Source: Monodelphis domestica
Taxonomy: Eukaryota; Chordata; Mammalia; Didelphimorphia; Didelphidae
Direction of reading: 5' to 3'
NCBI RefSeq assembly: GCF_027887165.1
Contig: NC_077231.1
Coordinates: 193,614,334-193,678,333 of the forward strand
DNA: 64,000 nucleotides
Shown: positions 23,560 to 36,348 of the stretch, in pieces
Position numbering within the stretch: the stretch's first letter is position 1
Layout: each line of letters begins with the position of its first letter
The notes under the pieces: generated by a model
Seen by the model: the letters and a program-made list of their open reading frames with translations, nothing else
The model's database searches: none
Told to the model about the DNA's origin: nothing
Translations under genes and position numbers: made by a program

Positions 23560-24035
23560 CCAGAAGAAATGAGAGCTTCTGTTGGTGAACTGTGAATTGG
23601 TCCAACCATCCTGGAAAGCAAGTGAAACACTATTTGCAAAAACTATACTCAGTAAACTATGCAAACTTTGACCCAAAAATACCACTGCTGGGAATATGCC
23701 CAAAGAACTGAAAGAGAGGGAAACAAGATATATGTTCAAAAATAATTCTAAGGGCAACTAGATACCACAGTGGAGAGTATACCAGGCCCAGATTCAGGAG
23801 GATCTAGGTTTAAATCTGGCCTCACACACTTCTCAGCTGTGTGACCCTGGGCAAGTCACTTAACACCAATTACCTAGCCCTTGCTGCTCTTCTCCCTTGG
23901 AATCAATATTTAGTCTTGATCCTAAGAAATAAGGTAAATAAAAGAAATAAGGTTTAAAAATAATAATAATTCTAGCAGATTTTAGGGGGCATAGCAAAGA
24001 ATTGGAAACCAAAGTGTATATCAAGGATTGTGGGA
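23560..24035 (+). mobile_element. L1 ORF2 3' fragment, old, split by SINE
   Basis: 'ggtgaactgtgaattggtcc', 'ccactgctgggaatatgccc' and, after the SINE, 'ggcatagcaaagaattggaa' follow the L1 ORF2 C-terminal region. Many stops. Confidence 0.6.
23751..23964 (+). repeat. opossum-type SINE1 with TSD
   Basis: The body runs 'agggcaactagataccacag', 'ggatctaggtttaaatctgg', 'gtgaccctgggcaagtcact', 'cttggaatcaatatttagtc', with an A-rich tail. A 10-bp direct repeat 'aataattcta' flanks it at 23741-23750 and 23965-23974. The family is best known to me from the opossum, which supports the host assignment. Confidence 0.82.
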
Positions 24036-27000
24036 AAATGGAAGAGTAAGGCATGAAACTTCTTCTACTTCCTAAACCTGCCCCCCCAATCAAAAATAAC
24101 TCCACAGAATCAATTCTAAAAGCAATAAAAACAGGAGTCAGGAGAGAAGTAAAATATCCAGGGATAACTAGTAAGGAGAGTTTCTGACTTCCCTGGTCTC
24201 AAGCCTACCTGAGGGCCCTGGGGGGCAGAAGGCAACTTCACCTTTTTTTGCTAAGCCCAGGAGCTTGTATCCTCAACAATATCCTTGGAACTACAGGTGG
24301 AAGGCCCTGAGAACAGCTTATCTACTGTTTCCTTCGATCTGAAGATCTCTCCTGGCCCATAGCTGGAGATTGAAGGAGTGGACACTACAGAGTCTGGGAA
24401 TGCCAGGCTCTAAGAGCAGAAAGCCAAGCCAGGCTGCTAACAAATGAGGGACTTTGGAGGTCCAAAGGACATGGAGTACATAACAGCTCTATCCCAGGCT
24501 GCAGCAATAGGAGTGGAAGAATGAGAAAGTATGCATCAGTGAGTATGGTTGCTAAGAGACTAATGCCCCTAGCTGTGACCAGGAGAGTTTGGACCCTAGT
24601 GTGAATGAGTAAATTAAAGAAAACCTGCAACAGAGGCAATGGATGAAGATTTTCAGAAGCTGTCAGTCAAGGAGCATTCCAGAAGATAATGTGACTAGGA
24701 GAAGACTGTTGAAGGAAAGCATCCAAACTGTTGGAGGTCTCTCTTTCACCTGAGACAGGAAGGAGTAAGGACTGAGAAGATCCTCTTCTTACTGATTTCT
24801 CTCTTTTGTATCAGAAAGTGACTCCAAGATCCTCAACCCTGTTAGCCACATCCCTCATTCACGACCCTACAATATTATTCTTTAATTCAGCATTATTTTA
24901 AGATCAGGAAAACTCTAAACCCTCTCTCCCATCCAATTTCCTTTTCCTCCCCCTTTCCTTAAATAAACTTCTTGTTCTAACCATTCAAAGAGTGAGTTAG
25001 ATATTAGATATATCAAGAAACTTACTCAGATGTGACTTCCAGTTGTCACCAAGTGCAGAGACTAACTGAAGGGGAAAGGATAAGGGAGGAGGGAGACAAA
25101 GGAGGAGGGTGGCAGATATGATTCCCCATTACCATAATCCTTAAAGATCAACCACCTACTACACTAGTTGCTTCCAAAGGGGGAGGTGGACTAGCTGCTT
25201 GCAGTTGCAGTGGTAGAACTACCCACAGTCTCTGGCTGGGAACACCTGAAGTCAATCACAGACTGGGGTTTTACCAAGGGATTTGGATTCCAATAGATCA
25301 TGGACTATAAAAACTGAAATAACTAAATAGAGTCTATGAAAAAACAAGCACAGAAATCCCTGAAAACCTAGATAACATACCCTAGCCAACCAAGAACCCT
25401 GGGAATCCAGCAAAAAGTCAATAACTAATGCTATTGCTCTAGCCCCTAAAATATAAGAATAAAACATAAAAATAAAAAATAAGCAAGCAAAGGAGGAAAA
25501 ATCCAACTATTAATTCCTATTATGGGGACAGAGAAGGCCCAGTTCAAACTGAGAGGACAGTGAAGTTAAAAGACCAAATTTGAAAACAGCAAAGAAATAC
25601 GATAAATGACCACAAGCTCACAAAAAACTTTTGGAAGTGCTTTAAAAAAACCCAAAAAGCAAATAAAGAAGGGTGAGGAAAGATTAAGAAAAAATAAGCA
25701 ATGAAAGAAAATCAAGAAAATTATGAAAGAAAGAATGGAAAAATGGAAAAACAGATCCAGAAACTCATGGGAGAAAATAATTTATTAAGAACTAGAATTG
25801 GACAAAGAAAAGCTAACAATTTCCCAAGAAAACAAGAAATCATAAAGAATAATAAAAGAATAAAATAATACAAGATAACATGAAACATCTTATCATAAAA
25901 ACAGCTAACATAGAAAACAGATCAAGGAGAGACAATATAAGAATAAGTATGATCAAAAAAGGCGGTTAGACACTATATTCCAAGTAATCATCAAGGAACA
26001 CTGCCTAGAAAAATCTAGAATCAGAGGATAAAACATAAATTGAAAGAATTCACTGATCACTTCAAAGAGATTCATAGATAAAAATGCACAGGAACATAAT
26101 TGCTAAATTCCATAACTCCCAGGGTAAAGAGAAAATACTATAAGCAACAAGGAAAAAATTAATGCTTTGGAGCTACATTCAGAATAACACAAGACTTAAC
26201 AGTCATATCATTAAAAGAACACAGGGTATGGAATACAGTATTTCATAGAGCAAAAGAACTGGGCTTAAAACCAAGAATAATATATCCAGCAAAACTCAGC
26301 ATAATTATAGAAAGTAAAAAATTAATGTTTCGTGAACTAAGGGAGTTTTAACTATTCCTGGGAGAAAATCCAGAAATCAGAAGAATCTGCAAGACCTATA
26401 AAAATATACAACAGTAATGAAAGATTAATCATAAGCAACCCAAAAAATCAAAATTATTTGATTCCCATATTGGAAAATATGACCTATGGCCCCTGGGAAT
26501 AGCGGTATTCTCTGAGTATTTTCAAGGCAAATGGATGGATGGAAGACTTGAGGTCAAGGTGAATGGAATGAGCTGAAATGGTAATGGAGTAGATCAGGAA
26601 TAGGTAGGGTGAAGTGTCTATCTTATATGGAAGAGCAATGAAAGGAGGAAATGCCAAAGAGAATGAAAAGAGAGGGTAGGGGGCTGGCAGTACTAGAACC
26701 CAACTCTAATCAGACTTAGGAAAAAGAGAGAGCAACATAAACAATTAGAAAGGTAAAAATCTTCTTAATGTACAGAGAAACAGGAGGAAAGATGAATGGG
26801 ATAGGGAAGGGATTGGTAGTTCCCTTGGGGGACTGAGGGAATAAGAAAAGGAAGGAAGAGATATCTAGAGGGGAGTACATTTCAAGAGGAAGGGTGGTAA
26901 GGTGAGGGGATAAGAGAGGGGCTGGTAGGACAAGATAGGGGAGAGATTTTTAGACACAAACATACCGAGAACTAGAAGGGAATTGATGCAGTTTGAAATT

Positions 27001-27265
27001 AGCAGAAACAGAATAACATTGTACTAACAACAATATTGTGGAATGAACAACTGTAAAAGACTTAGCTACTCTCAGCAATACAATGATCTAGGACAATTCT
27101 GAGGGACTTATAACAAAGAATGCCCTCTAACCTCCAGAGAAGCAACTGTTGGAGTCAGAATTCAGATCAAAGCATGTGATTTTTCACTTTATTTTATTTG
27201 GGATTTTATTTTGGTGTTTGGGCTTTGTGAGTATTCTCTTACAACAATGGAACAATATGGAAATA
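24036..27265 (+). mobile_element. L1 fossil without ORF2, HAL1-like
   Basis: It starts with an L1-like 5' end ('aaaatggaagagtaaggc'). ORF1-derived sequence spans about 25560-26340: 'gagacaatataagaataa' is the RRM start and 'ccagcaaaactcagcataat' is the C-terminal domain. A purine-rich spacer follows, then an L1 3' UTR (about 26930-27265: 'gactgagggaataag', 'gttggagtcagaattcagat'). Endonuclease and reverse transcriptase are absent. This layout matches half-L1 (HAL1) elements, though a deleted L1 is possible. All frames are broken. Confidence 0.6.
24665..25080 (+). mobile_element. possible LTR inside the HAL1-like element
   Basis: A C/T-rich stretch is followed by 'ccttaaataaacttcttg', an LTR-like poly(A) signal context. 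The layout resembles 51018-51491 and 63182-63850. No clear TSD, so tentative. Confidence 0.3.
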
Positions 27266-27267
27266 GG

Positions 27268-27400
27268 TTTTGCTTCAGATTCTTCCTAGTTATATGGCCA
27301 TAGGCAAGTCACAATTCCAATTGCCAACCTTTACTACTCTTCTGCCTTGGAACTAATACCTAATATCAACAGAAGCGAAGAGATTTTAAAAAGTTATGAA
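27268..27400 (+). repeat. opossum-type SINE1, 3' half
   Basis: 'ttcctagttatatggccata', 'ggcaagtcacaattccaatt' and 'ttctgccttggaactaatac' match the second half of the SINE at 23751. Confidence 0.6.
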
Positions 27401-28300
27401 AGAAGAAAGAAAGGATCTCAAAACCAGCACTTTTAGTGGCAATAAAAGTTTAAAAGATGGAAACGGGATAAGGAGCAGTTCTAGATAAGCTTGAGAACAT
27501 GGAGTCACAAGAAGTTAATGATGAGAGCAACCTCAGAGAAGCCAATGAGGAGGTGTAACTAGTTTTCACTGTAGTTGTCACCCAACAAAAATTTCTAGGG
27601 ATTTTTAACATCACTTGTGTTCTGTCCTGTAATTTAGGTTGTCTGTTCCCCCTTGACACACCTATTCTTCTTCAGAAATGGGAACTAGAAGCCAGAAACA
27701 AGATCAGCTGTGGCATGATTCAGATGAGCAGTGCTTGACAAAAATCTAATCTTAGAGCTCTCCACGATGTTTGCTCTTCGTCAGTATGTGCTGTGTGAGG
27801 CCACTAAAAAAAAAAAAGCAAGCTACTGAATCCTTACTACAAAGACAAAAGACCTTTGCAAATGCTCACCCACAGCATAGTGAAATATATGGAGGAAGCA
27901 AGTTCAAGGCAAAACTTAACTGGGCTTCTCAGCCTCTCGGTAAGACTTCATACTGTCATGTGGAATGAGGCACAAGTCATCAAATTACAAACTTTCCTAC
28001 AAGGTTCTAATACTGTCCCCACAAAGTATAGTCATTGATCCACTACCTTTCAGCAATCCAGCTACTTTCTGAGACTCCTAATGCATTTTCCCCTCTCCCA
28101 GACCATAATTACAATTAAATACCACTCTCGCCAGCTGCTCTTTCAGTGAGTGCTAAGAGCTTTGGAGAGCATCTTTTTTTGGGAATTAGAGAAGTTGGAC
28201 CTCACCACACCACCCATTCCAGTCCTCTAATAGCCCAAATTCCTGAACACTGGATTTGTGTAAATGACCCCGTTTGTTTAACTTAAAGAACTTTGCATTT
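27401..28300. other. unassigned
   Basis: No gene, RNA or repeat family recognised apart from short A runs. Confidence 0.35.
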
Positions 28301-28317
28301 AAATTTAATCTTTTTAG
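28301..28317 (+). repeat. 17-bp TSD of L1 copy 1
   Basis: 'aaatttaatctttttag' is found here and again, identical, at 36096-36112, bounding the L1. Confidence 0.95.
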
Positions 28318-29152
28318 GGGAGGCGGAGTCAAGATGGTGGCTTAGAAGCAGAAAAAGTTCAGACCTCTGAAAACCCTTCCTTACCGATCACAAACTGAAT
28401 GCTCCTAGGGGACTGAAATTCAAACTTAACAACAGGACAGAGACGGGGAACCCTCCTTTTGGACTCAAATCAAAAAGTATGCCCCACAAAAGCCTGAATC
28501 CAAGAAAACTCAGGTCTAAGAGGAAGGCAGAAGGAAGGTCTCAGGACCCCTTCCCCCCAACCCAGAGAGCTGATCCCCCAGCGGTAGCAGGAACCTCTGG
28601 GCGGGCAAAGTGCTGGTTTAGAAGGTCTACCTTGTAAGCAGCGGGGTGTCGGGCTCAAAGCATCCAGTGTGGGCAGCCAGGAGGAAGCCAGGGAGAGACT
28701 GGCTTGGTCTCCCCATGGGGTCTCCTCCCCATGGCTTGGTCATTCCATTTGGCTCCAGTCTCAACGGAGGTTTTTGCCTCCAGGCATATCCAGACCAACC
28801 CAGTTGAACCTAATCCCATCAGGACTCCTTGGAGCCCAGAGAGGCCAGGACCCCTCCCTGCCTACAGTGGAGGGCCTCCCACAAGGACAGGAACCTTGGG
28901 GTGGGCAAAGGCACTGGGGAACCTTGCCTACAACAGAGAAGCAGCTGGAGAGAACTGGAGAGAGCCTGGGCAGCACCAGCTTTCCAGGAGTTTTAGGCCT
29001 CAAAGTACATACAGCTCCCCCCCAGTTGAACTTAATCCAATCAAAAGTCTCCAGAGGACAGGGAAGCTAACATTCCTCCCCCAGAGACTGTACCAAGAAA
29101 TCTGACAAAGCTCCAAGGGGGTAGACTGACAGCCCCAAAAACAAAAAAACAA

Positions 29153-30290
29153 ATGAGAGGAGCAAGAGCACAGACAAATAACGGGAGCAAAGAAGGGGTA
29201 AACTCAAGCAAACAACAGAAAAATAATAAAGAAATTACAATAGACAGCTTCTGCACAGGTAATGAGCAAAGAGCAAATGAAACAGAGGGTGAGGGATCAG
29301 CAAAGGAAAAATCAGAAAGCCCAGTGAATTGGATACAGGCTTTGGAAGAACTCAAAATGCAATTCAAAACACAATTAAGAGAGGCTGAAGACAATTGGGA
29401 AAAGAACTTAAAAACTAAGATAAATCATCTGGAAACAGAAAACAGTGTCCTGAAAGCCAAAATCAACCAGCTGGAAAATGAGGCAAAGAAGATGAAAGAT
29501 GAAGTGAAGAAGATGAAAGATGAGAAAAAGGAGATGAAAGACAAGGTAAAGACGATGAAAGATGACCTCCAAAGAAAATCAGACCAAAAGGAAAAGGATG
29601 ACCAAAAATCCAAGGATGAAATCCAGTCTTTAAGAACCAGAATACAACAACTAGAATTAAGTGACCTCACAAGGCAGCAGGACACTATAAAACAAAGCCA
29701 AAAGAATGAAAAAATTGAGGAAAATATGAAGTATCTCATTCACAAAACAGAGGATTTAGAAAATTGTTCAAGGAGAGACAATTTAAGAATTCATTGGTCT
29801 ACCAGAAGACCATGACAAAAGAAAAAGCCTGGACATCATACTACAGGACATTATTAAAGAAAACTGCCCCAAATATTAGAACAAGAGGGAAAAGTGGAGA
29901 TTGAAAGAATCCACAGATCACTCCTGTACTTAATCCCCAACTGACAACACCAAGGAATGTTATAGCTAAATTCAAGAACTATCAGACCAAAGGAAAAATA
30001 TTACAAGCTGCCAAGAAGAAGTCATTCAGATACCACAGAACCACAGTGAGGATAACTCAGGATCTGCCTGTATCCACACTGGAAAAAAAAGAAAGCCATG
30101 GAATATGATATTTCAGAAAGCAAGGGAAATAGGTCTACAACCAAGAATCAACTAACCAGCAAAACTGACTATATTCTTATAGGGGAAAGAATGGTCATTC
30201 AAAAAAATAGAAGAATTTCAAGAATTCATAAAGAAAAGACCAGACCTGAACAGAAAATTTGATGTCCAAGCACAGAACTCAAGAGAATCA
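29153..30290 (+). pseudogene. L1 ORF1 (RNA-binding chaperone), copy 1, frameshifted
   Basis: L1 ORF1 protein trimerises through a coiled coil and binds L1 RNA. ATG 29153 opens a 220-codon frame dominated by coiled coil, including tandem KMKDE-type repeats (about 29488-29575). The RRM entry 'SRRDNLRI' is then reached, where a one-base insertion (about 29790) throws the frame off. The remaining RRM and C-terminal domain can be followed in other frames to about 30290 ('ccagcaaaactgactatatt'). Confidence 0.85.
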
Positions 30291-31039
30291 TCAAAAGGTA
30301 ATTTAAAAAGAGGGAAAAAAAGAAAAACAACACGAAACAAAAAAAAAAATTTTAAGAGACTCAATAAGTTAAAATGATATGTATCTCTATAAGAAAAGAG
30401 GTCATTGGTAACTCTTAAAAACTGTTGTTATCACCTGGGCAGCAAAAAGAAGTACACTTAGAGGGAACAGTGACAAACTGTATAGGATGAAAGGACAATA
30501 CATAAATAGGTATATAGATATATACATGCACAAATACATACACATGAGCATGCATATATACATATATATACATATATGTAACTAGAGCTTAAAATAGGTT
30601 AATATTAAAAGAAATGGGAAAAGAAACAAATGGGTAAGTTTATATGTCACAAAGAAGCTCATGGTGGGAGGGGGAGAACATCAATACACTGGAAGGGTAA
30701 AGAGGTCGGAGACAGGAAAGACTCAACTTTTATGTGCTTTGAAATTGACTCAAAGAGGAAAAAACAATCCAATCCATTAGGGGCAGAGAATAGATTTGCA
30801 CCCTATAGGGGAGTAGAAGGATAACAAATGGACTGGTGGGGAGGGAAGTAGTACAGTGGAGGGAGGGGTGGGGGGTTAATTTTAGAAAGACTACAAGGAA
30901 AATAAGGGGGGAATAAGAAGGGAGGGGTAGAAAGAGAAGTAAAATAAGGGTGGGAACTAGGGGGACTGATTAAAAGCAAACATTGGTGAAGAAGGAAATA
31001 GTGAAAGAAGAAAAGGCAGGAACAGGACTAGAAAACAAA

Positions 31040-34000
31040 ATGCTGGGTAATACACAGCTAGTAATCATAACTCTGAATGTGAATTGAATGAACTCACCCA
31101 TAAAACGCAAGCGAATAGCAGAGTGGATTAGAATCCAAAACCCTACCATATACTGTCTACAAGAAACACACATGAGGAAGGTAGACACTCATAGGATAAA
31201 AATAAGAGGATGGAGCCAAATCTATTGGGCATCAACTGAGAAAAAGAAGGCAGCAGTCACAATCATTGTATCTGACAAAGCCAAAGTAACAACAGATCTA
31301 GTCAAAAGAGATAGGGAAGGTAAATATATCCTGATAAAAGGCAGTATAGACACTGAGGAAATATCATTACTCAACATGTATGCACCAAATGGCATAGCAT
31401 CCAGATTTCTAAAGGAGAAACTAGAGGAGTTCAAGGACAAAATAGATAGAAAAACCATACTAGTGGGAGACCTGAACCTTCCTCTATCCAAACTAGATAA
31501 ATCAAACCAAAAAATAAATAAGAAAGAGGTAAGAGAAGTGAATTAAATCTTGGAAAAATTAGAGTTAGTAGACATGTGGAGGAAAATAAATAGGGAAAAA
31601 AAAGAAATATGCCTTCTTTTCAGCAGCACATGGTACATTCAAAAAAATTGACCATGTATTAGGGCATAAAAACATTGCAAACAAGTGCAAAAGAGCAGAA
31701 ATAATAAATGCAACTTTCTCAGATCACAATGCAATGAAAATAATAATTAGTAAGGGAACATGGAGAGGTAAATCAAAAATTAATTAGAAATTAAACAATA
31801 CGATTCTCCAAAACCAGTTAGTTAAAGAACAAATTGTATAAACAATTAATAATTTCAACGAAGAAAATGACAATGATGAGACATTCTTTCAAAACCTATG
31901 GGATGCAGCTAAAGCAGTACTCGGGGTGAAATTTATATCCTTTAGTTCATATATTAACAAATTAAGAAGGGCAGAGGTTAATGAATTGGGCATGCAAATT
32001 AAAAAATTAGAAAGAACAAATTAAAAATCCTCAGATGAAGACTAAATTAGAGATCCTAACACTCAGAGGAGAAATTAATAAAATTGAAAATCAAAGAACT
32101 ATTTATTTAATAAATAAGACTAGAAGCTGGTACATTGAAAAAATAAATAAAATAGACAAAGTACTAGTCAATCTAATTTAAAAAAGGAAAGAAATAAACC
32201 AAATTGACAGTATCCAAGATGAAAAAGGAAACCTCACCCCTAATGAAGAGGAAATTAAGGCAATCATTAAAAACTACTATGTCCAATTATATGGCAACAA
32301 ATATGGCAATCTAGGTGATATGGATGAATACTTACAAAAATATAAATTGCCTAGACTAAAATAGGAAGAAATAAATTACCTAAACAACCCCATCTCAGAA
32401 AAAGAAATTGAAGAAGACATCAAAGAACTCCCTAAGAAAAAATCCCCAGGTCCAGATGGATTCAAAAATCAATTCTATCAAACATTCAAAAAACAACTAA
32501 TCTCAATATTAAACAAACTATTCGACAGAGTAAGCCAAGAAGGAGTTCTACCAAATTCATTTTACGAAATAAACATGGTACTGATTCCAAAGTCAGGCAG
32601 GTCAAAAACAGAGAAAGAAAGCTATAGACCAATCTCTCTAATGAATATAGATGCAAAAATTTTAAATAGTATACTAGCAAAAAGACTCCAGCAAGTCATC
32701 ACATGGGTCATCCAATATGACCAGGCAGGATTCATACCAGGAATGCAAGGATGGTTCAATATTAGGAAAACCATTCACATAATTGACCATATTAACAAGT
32801 AAATTGATAAAAAACACATGATTGTCTCAATAAATGCAGAAAAAGCCTTTGATAAAATACCACACCCATTCCTATTGAAAACACTAGAAAGTATAGGAAT
32901 AGAAGGGCCTTTCTTAAAAGCAATCAACAGTATATATCTAAAACCATCAGCAAACATCATCTGCAATGGGGATAAACCAGAAGCTTTCCCAATAAGATCA
33001 GGAGTAAAACAAGGATGCCCATTATCACCTCTATTATTTAACATTGTACTAGAAACATTAGCAGTAGCAATTAGAGAAGAAAAAGAAATTGAAGCTATTA
33101 AAATTGGCAATGAGGAGACCAAGCTATCACTCTTTGCAGATGATATGATGGTTTACTTAAGGAATCCTAGAGAATCAACCAAAAAGCTAGTCGAAATAAT
33201 CAACAACTTAAGCAAAGTTGCAGGATACAAAATAAACCCGCATAAGTCATCAGTATTTCTATATATCTCTAACCCATTTCAGCAGCAAGAATTAGAAAGA
33301 GAAATTCCATTTAAAATCACTCTAGACAATATAAAATACTTAGGAATCTATCTGCCGAGACAAGCACAGGAACTATATGAACACAACTACAAAACACTCT
33401 GCACGCAGTTAAAACTAGATCTAAACAATTGGAAAAAATTGATTGCTCACGGGTGGGACATGTGTAACAGTTAAAAGAGTGGTGGTATAAACTGTTATAG
33501 ATAAAAAAAGTGGTTGGCATAAACTGTGACCACAGAAATATGGTTTCAAGACAGTGTCTTGAATTAAATCAAAAATATAATGGTCACCAGGGGAAAATTC
33601 CCAAATATTAAATATACCCAAGTCTGCTGGGTTTTGTGGAGATTTTAATTATACAAATTAAGGAATAAATGAAAGGGAGAGAGAATAAGAGGAAATAATG
33701 AGAAAGGGGCTAGACCAGGCCAGGCCAGTCTAGGCCAGCCTAGGCCCAAGCCCTAAGAGAGATCAGTCAGTCTTTAATCCTCTCACTACAAGATTTGTCC
33801 CAAGCAAGATTCTAGTGTTCAGAGAGACCCACCAGTTCAGCTCCTCAGCTCCACTTCAGATTCCAAGGCTGAATCCCCTTCAGAGGCCTTCTGATTCTCC
33901 TTTTAAAGATAATTTTCTCCTATGTCACCTCCCCTAAGTCCTCACATCTACCAATCACAGTAGATGTTTTCACAGGACTGACCATTCTTAATTCACTCCT

Positions 34001-35745
34001 TCTTTAGTTCTCAACTTCTCTTGGTAGACTAAAACTTCTGAGTAACTTCACACTTCTTTGCCCCTTGCAAGTTTGCAAGTTGCCTAACCTTTATAGGTAC
34101 TTAGCACCTTTTTGTATTAGATCTAAAAATAGACTTAGCTTAAGGTTTTTTAGATTTACTTTAAGTATGGGTTAAGTACTTTTCATTGTTCAGTAAAGAG
34201 TTTACAACTTTACCTCCCCCTAAGGCACTGTCTAAGTATGGGTGGAGTAATGTAAAGTTCTCACATATATTCCTAAGTCCCTTCATTGTTTAAAATGGGG
34301 AATGGTCTTAACCAAATATTCTAAGGTAGAGTCTGAGAATTTTTAAGATTCACATGAGCTAACATAATAAAAATAAACATCCTACCCAAATTAATTTACT
34401 TATTTAGTGCCATACCCATTGAACTACCAAAAATTTTCTTTACTGAATTAGAAAAAACATAACAAAGTTCATTTGGAAGAACAAAAGATCAAGGATATCC
34501 AGTGAAATAATGAAGAAAAAAAGGTAAAGGAAGGAGGACTTGCAGTCCCAGATCTCAAACTATACTATAAAGCAGCGGTCATCAAAACAGTTTGGTACTG
34601 GCTAAGAGACAGAAAGGAGGATCAGTGGAATAAACTTGGCATAAATGACCTTAAAAAGACAGTCTATGACAAAACCAAAGACCCCAGCTTTTGGGACAAA
34701 AATCCACTTTTTGATAAAAACTGCTGGAAAAATTGGAAGATAGTGTGGGAGAGATTAGGTTTGGATCAACACCTCACACCCTACACCAAGATAAATTCAG
34801 AATGGGTGGATGACTTGAATGTAAAGAAGAAAACTTTAAGTAAATTAGGCAAACACAGAATAGTATACATGTCAGACCTTTGGGAAGGGAAAGATTTTAA
34901 AACCAAGAAAGAGTTATAAAGAGTCACAAAATGTAAAATAAATAATTTTGACTACATCAAACTTAAAAGCTTTTGTACAAACAAAACTAATGTAACTAAA
35001 ATCAGAAGGGAAGCAACAAATTGGGAAACAATCTTCATAAAAACCTCTGACAAAGGTTTAATTACTCAAATTTACAAAGAGCTAAATCAATTGTACAAAA
35101 AATCAAGCCATTCTCCAATTGATAAATGGGCAAGGGACATGAATAGGCCGTTTTCAGATACAGAAATCAAAACTATTAATAAGCACATGAAAAAGTGTTC
35201 TAAATCTGTTATAATCCGAGAGATGCAAATCAAAACAACTCTGAGGTACCACCTCACATCTAGCAGATTGGCTAACATGACAGTGAAGGAAAGTAATGAA
35301 TGCTAGAGGGGATGTGGCAAAGTAGGGACATTAATTCATTGCTGGTGAAGTTGTGAATTGATTCAACCTTTCTGGAGGGCAATTTGGAACTATGCCCAAA
35401 GGGCAATAAAAGACTGTCTGCCCTTTGATCCAGCCATAGCACTGTTGGGTTTGTACTCCAAAGAAATAATGGAGAAAAAGACTTGTACAAGAATATTCAT
35501 AGCTGCGCTCTTTGTGGTGGTAAAAAATTGGAAAATGAGGGGATGCCCTTCAATTCGGGAATGGCTGAACAAATTGTGGTATATGTTGGTGATGGAATAC
35601 TATTGTGCTAAAAGGAATAATAAAGTAGAGGAGTCTCCATGTTCCATGGAGACTGGAACAGCCTCTAGGAAGTGATGCAGAGAGAAAGGAGCAGAACCAG
35701 GAAAACATTGTACACAGAGACTGATACACTGTGGTACAATCGAAT
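31040..35745 (+). pseudogene. L1 ORF2 (endonuclease/reverse transcriptase), copy 1, broken
   Basis: ORF2 nicks target DNA and copies L1 RNA. The endonuclease part starts at ATG 31040, has a stop at 31085, and shows 'CLQETH' and 'LVGDLN' motifs; another stop is at 31544. The reverse transcriptase has 'GFIPGMQGW' and the catalytic FADD at 33133-33144. The LTR at 33463-34352 then splits it. The C-terminal Cys motif has TAG at 35304 in place of its tryptophan. Several other stops and indels occur. Confidence 0.88.
33463..34352 (+). mobile_element. solo LTR, family LTR-A, copy 4, within L1 ORF2
   Basis: It starts TGTAACAG and carries 'ataatggtcaccagggg', a short GAGAGA tract at about 33674, and an end close to TTCACA. 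CATG occurs at 33459-33462 and 34353-34356 and may be the 4-bp TSD, although that trims the usual TTCACA end by two bases. It lies in the reverse transcriptase/C-terminal part of ORF2; the L1 sequence resumes with 'aacataataaaaat'. Confidence 0.83.
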
Positions 35746-36119
35746 GTAATGGAATTCTCCACTAGTGTCAATGCAATGTCCCTGAACAATCCACAGGGAT
35801 CTAGGAGAAAAAACACTATCCACAAGCAGAGGACAAACTGTGGGAGTAAAAACACTAAGGAAAAGCAACTGCTTGACTACAGGGGTTGAGGGGATATGAC
35901 TGAGGAGAGACTAAATGAAAACTTTAATGCAAATACCCACAACATGGAAATGGATTCGAATCAAGAACACATGTGATACCCATTGGAATTGCGCTTAGGC
36001 TATGGGAGAGGTGGTGGGAGGGGGGAGAGGAAAAGAAAATGATCTTTGTTTCAATGAATAATGTTTGGAAATGACCAAATAAAATAATGTCTAAAAAATT
36101 TAATCTTTTTAGTTTTAGG

Positions 36120-36345
36120 TCATCAGTTCTATACTACTGAGATCATTCTGAGTTCTCATTTTGTCCCCTAATAGATATCTTAATGCTAAAATTGTTTCTG
36201 ATATCTATAGAGGCAGAGCAGTGGCTTTATCTATTTGTATCACAACAGAGGCAACTATTATCAAATCCCAACCTTTGCTGATTACCTGTGCATCTTTGCC
36301 CTCAGCATACCAAGGGTTATTATTTGTGTGGCACACACACTCTGT
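36120..36345. other. single-copy flank between L1 and SINE
   Basis: No gene or repeat recognised; the 92-codon frame at 36161-36439 runs into a SINE and is chance. Confidence 0.35.
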
Positions 36346-36348
36346 GAA

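Larger units (their letters stand above)
28318..36095 (+). mobile_element. full-length LINE-1, copy 1, split by an LTR
   Basis: A complete L1: 5' UTR from 'gggaggcggagtcaagatgg', ORF1 (29153 to about 30290), inter-ORF region, ORF2 (31040 to about 35745), 3' UTR and A-rich end. A perfect 17-bp TSD flanks it. It is about 6.9 kb after removing the 890-bp LTR at 33463-34352. It is inactive: frameshift in ORF1, many stops in ORF2 and the LTR. The upstream 5' UTR frames have no domain. Confidence 0.95.

Noticed and set aside
28669..29105. Two overlapping 133-codon frames in the L1 copy 1 5' UTR
   Set aside because: GC-rich promoter region, no domain, no counterpart in copies 2 and 4.
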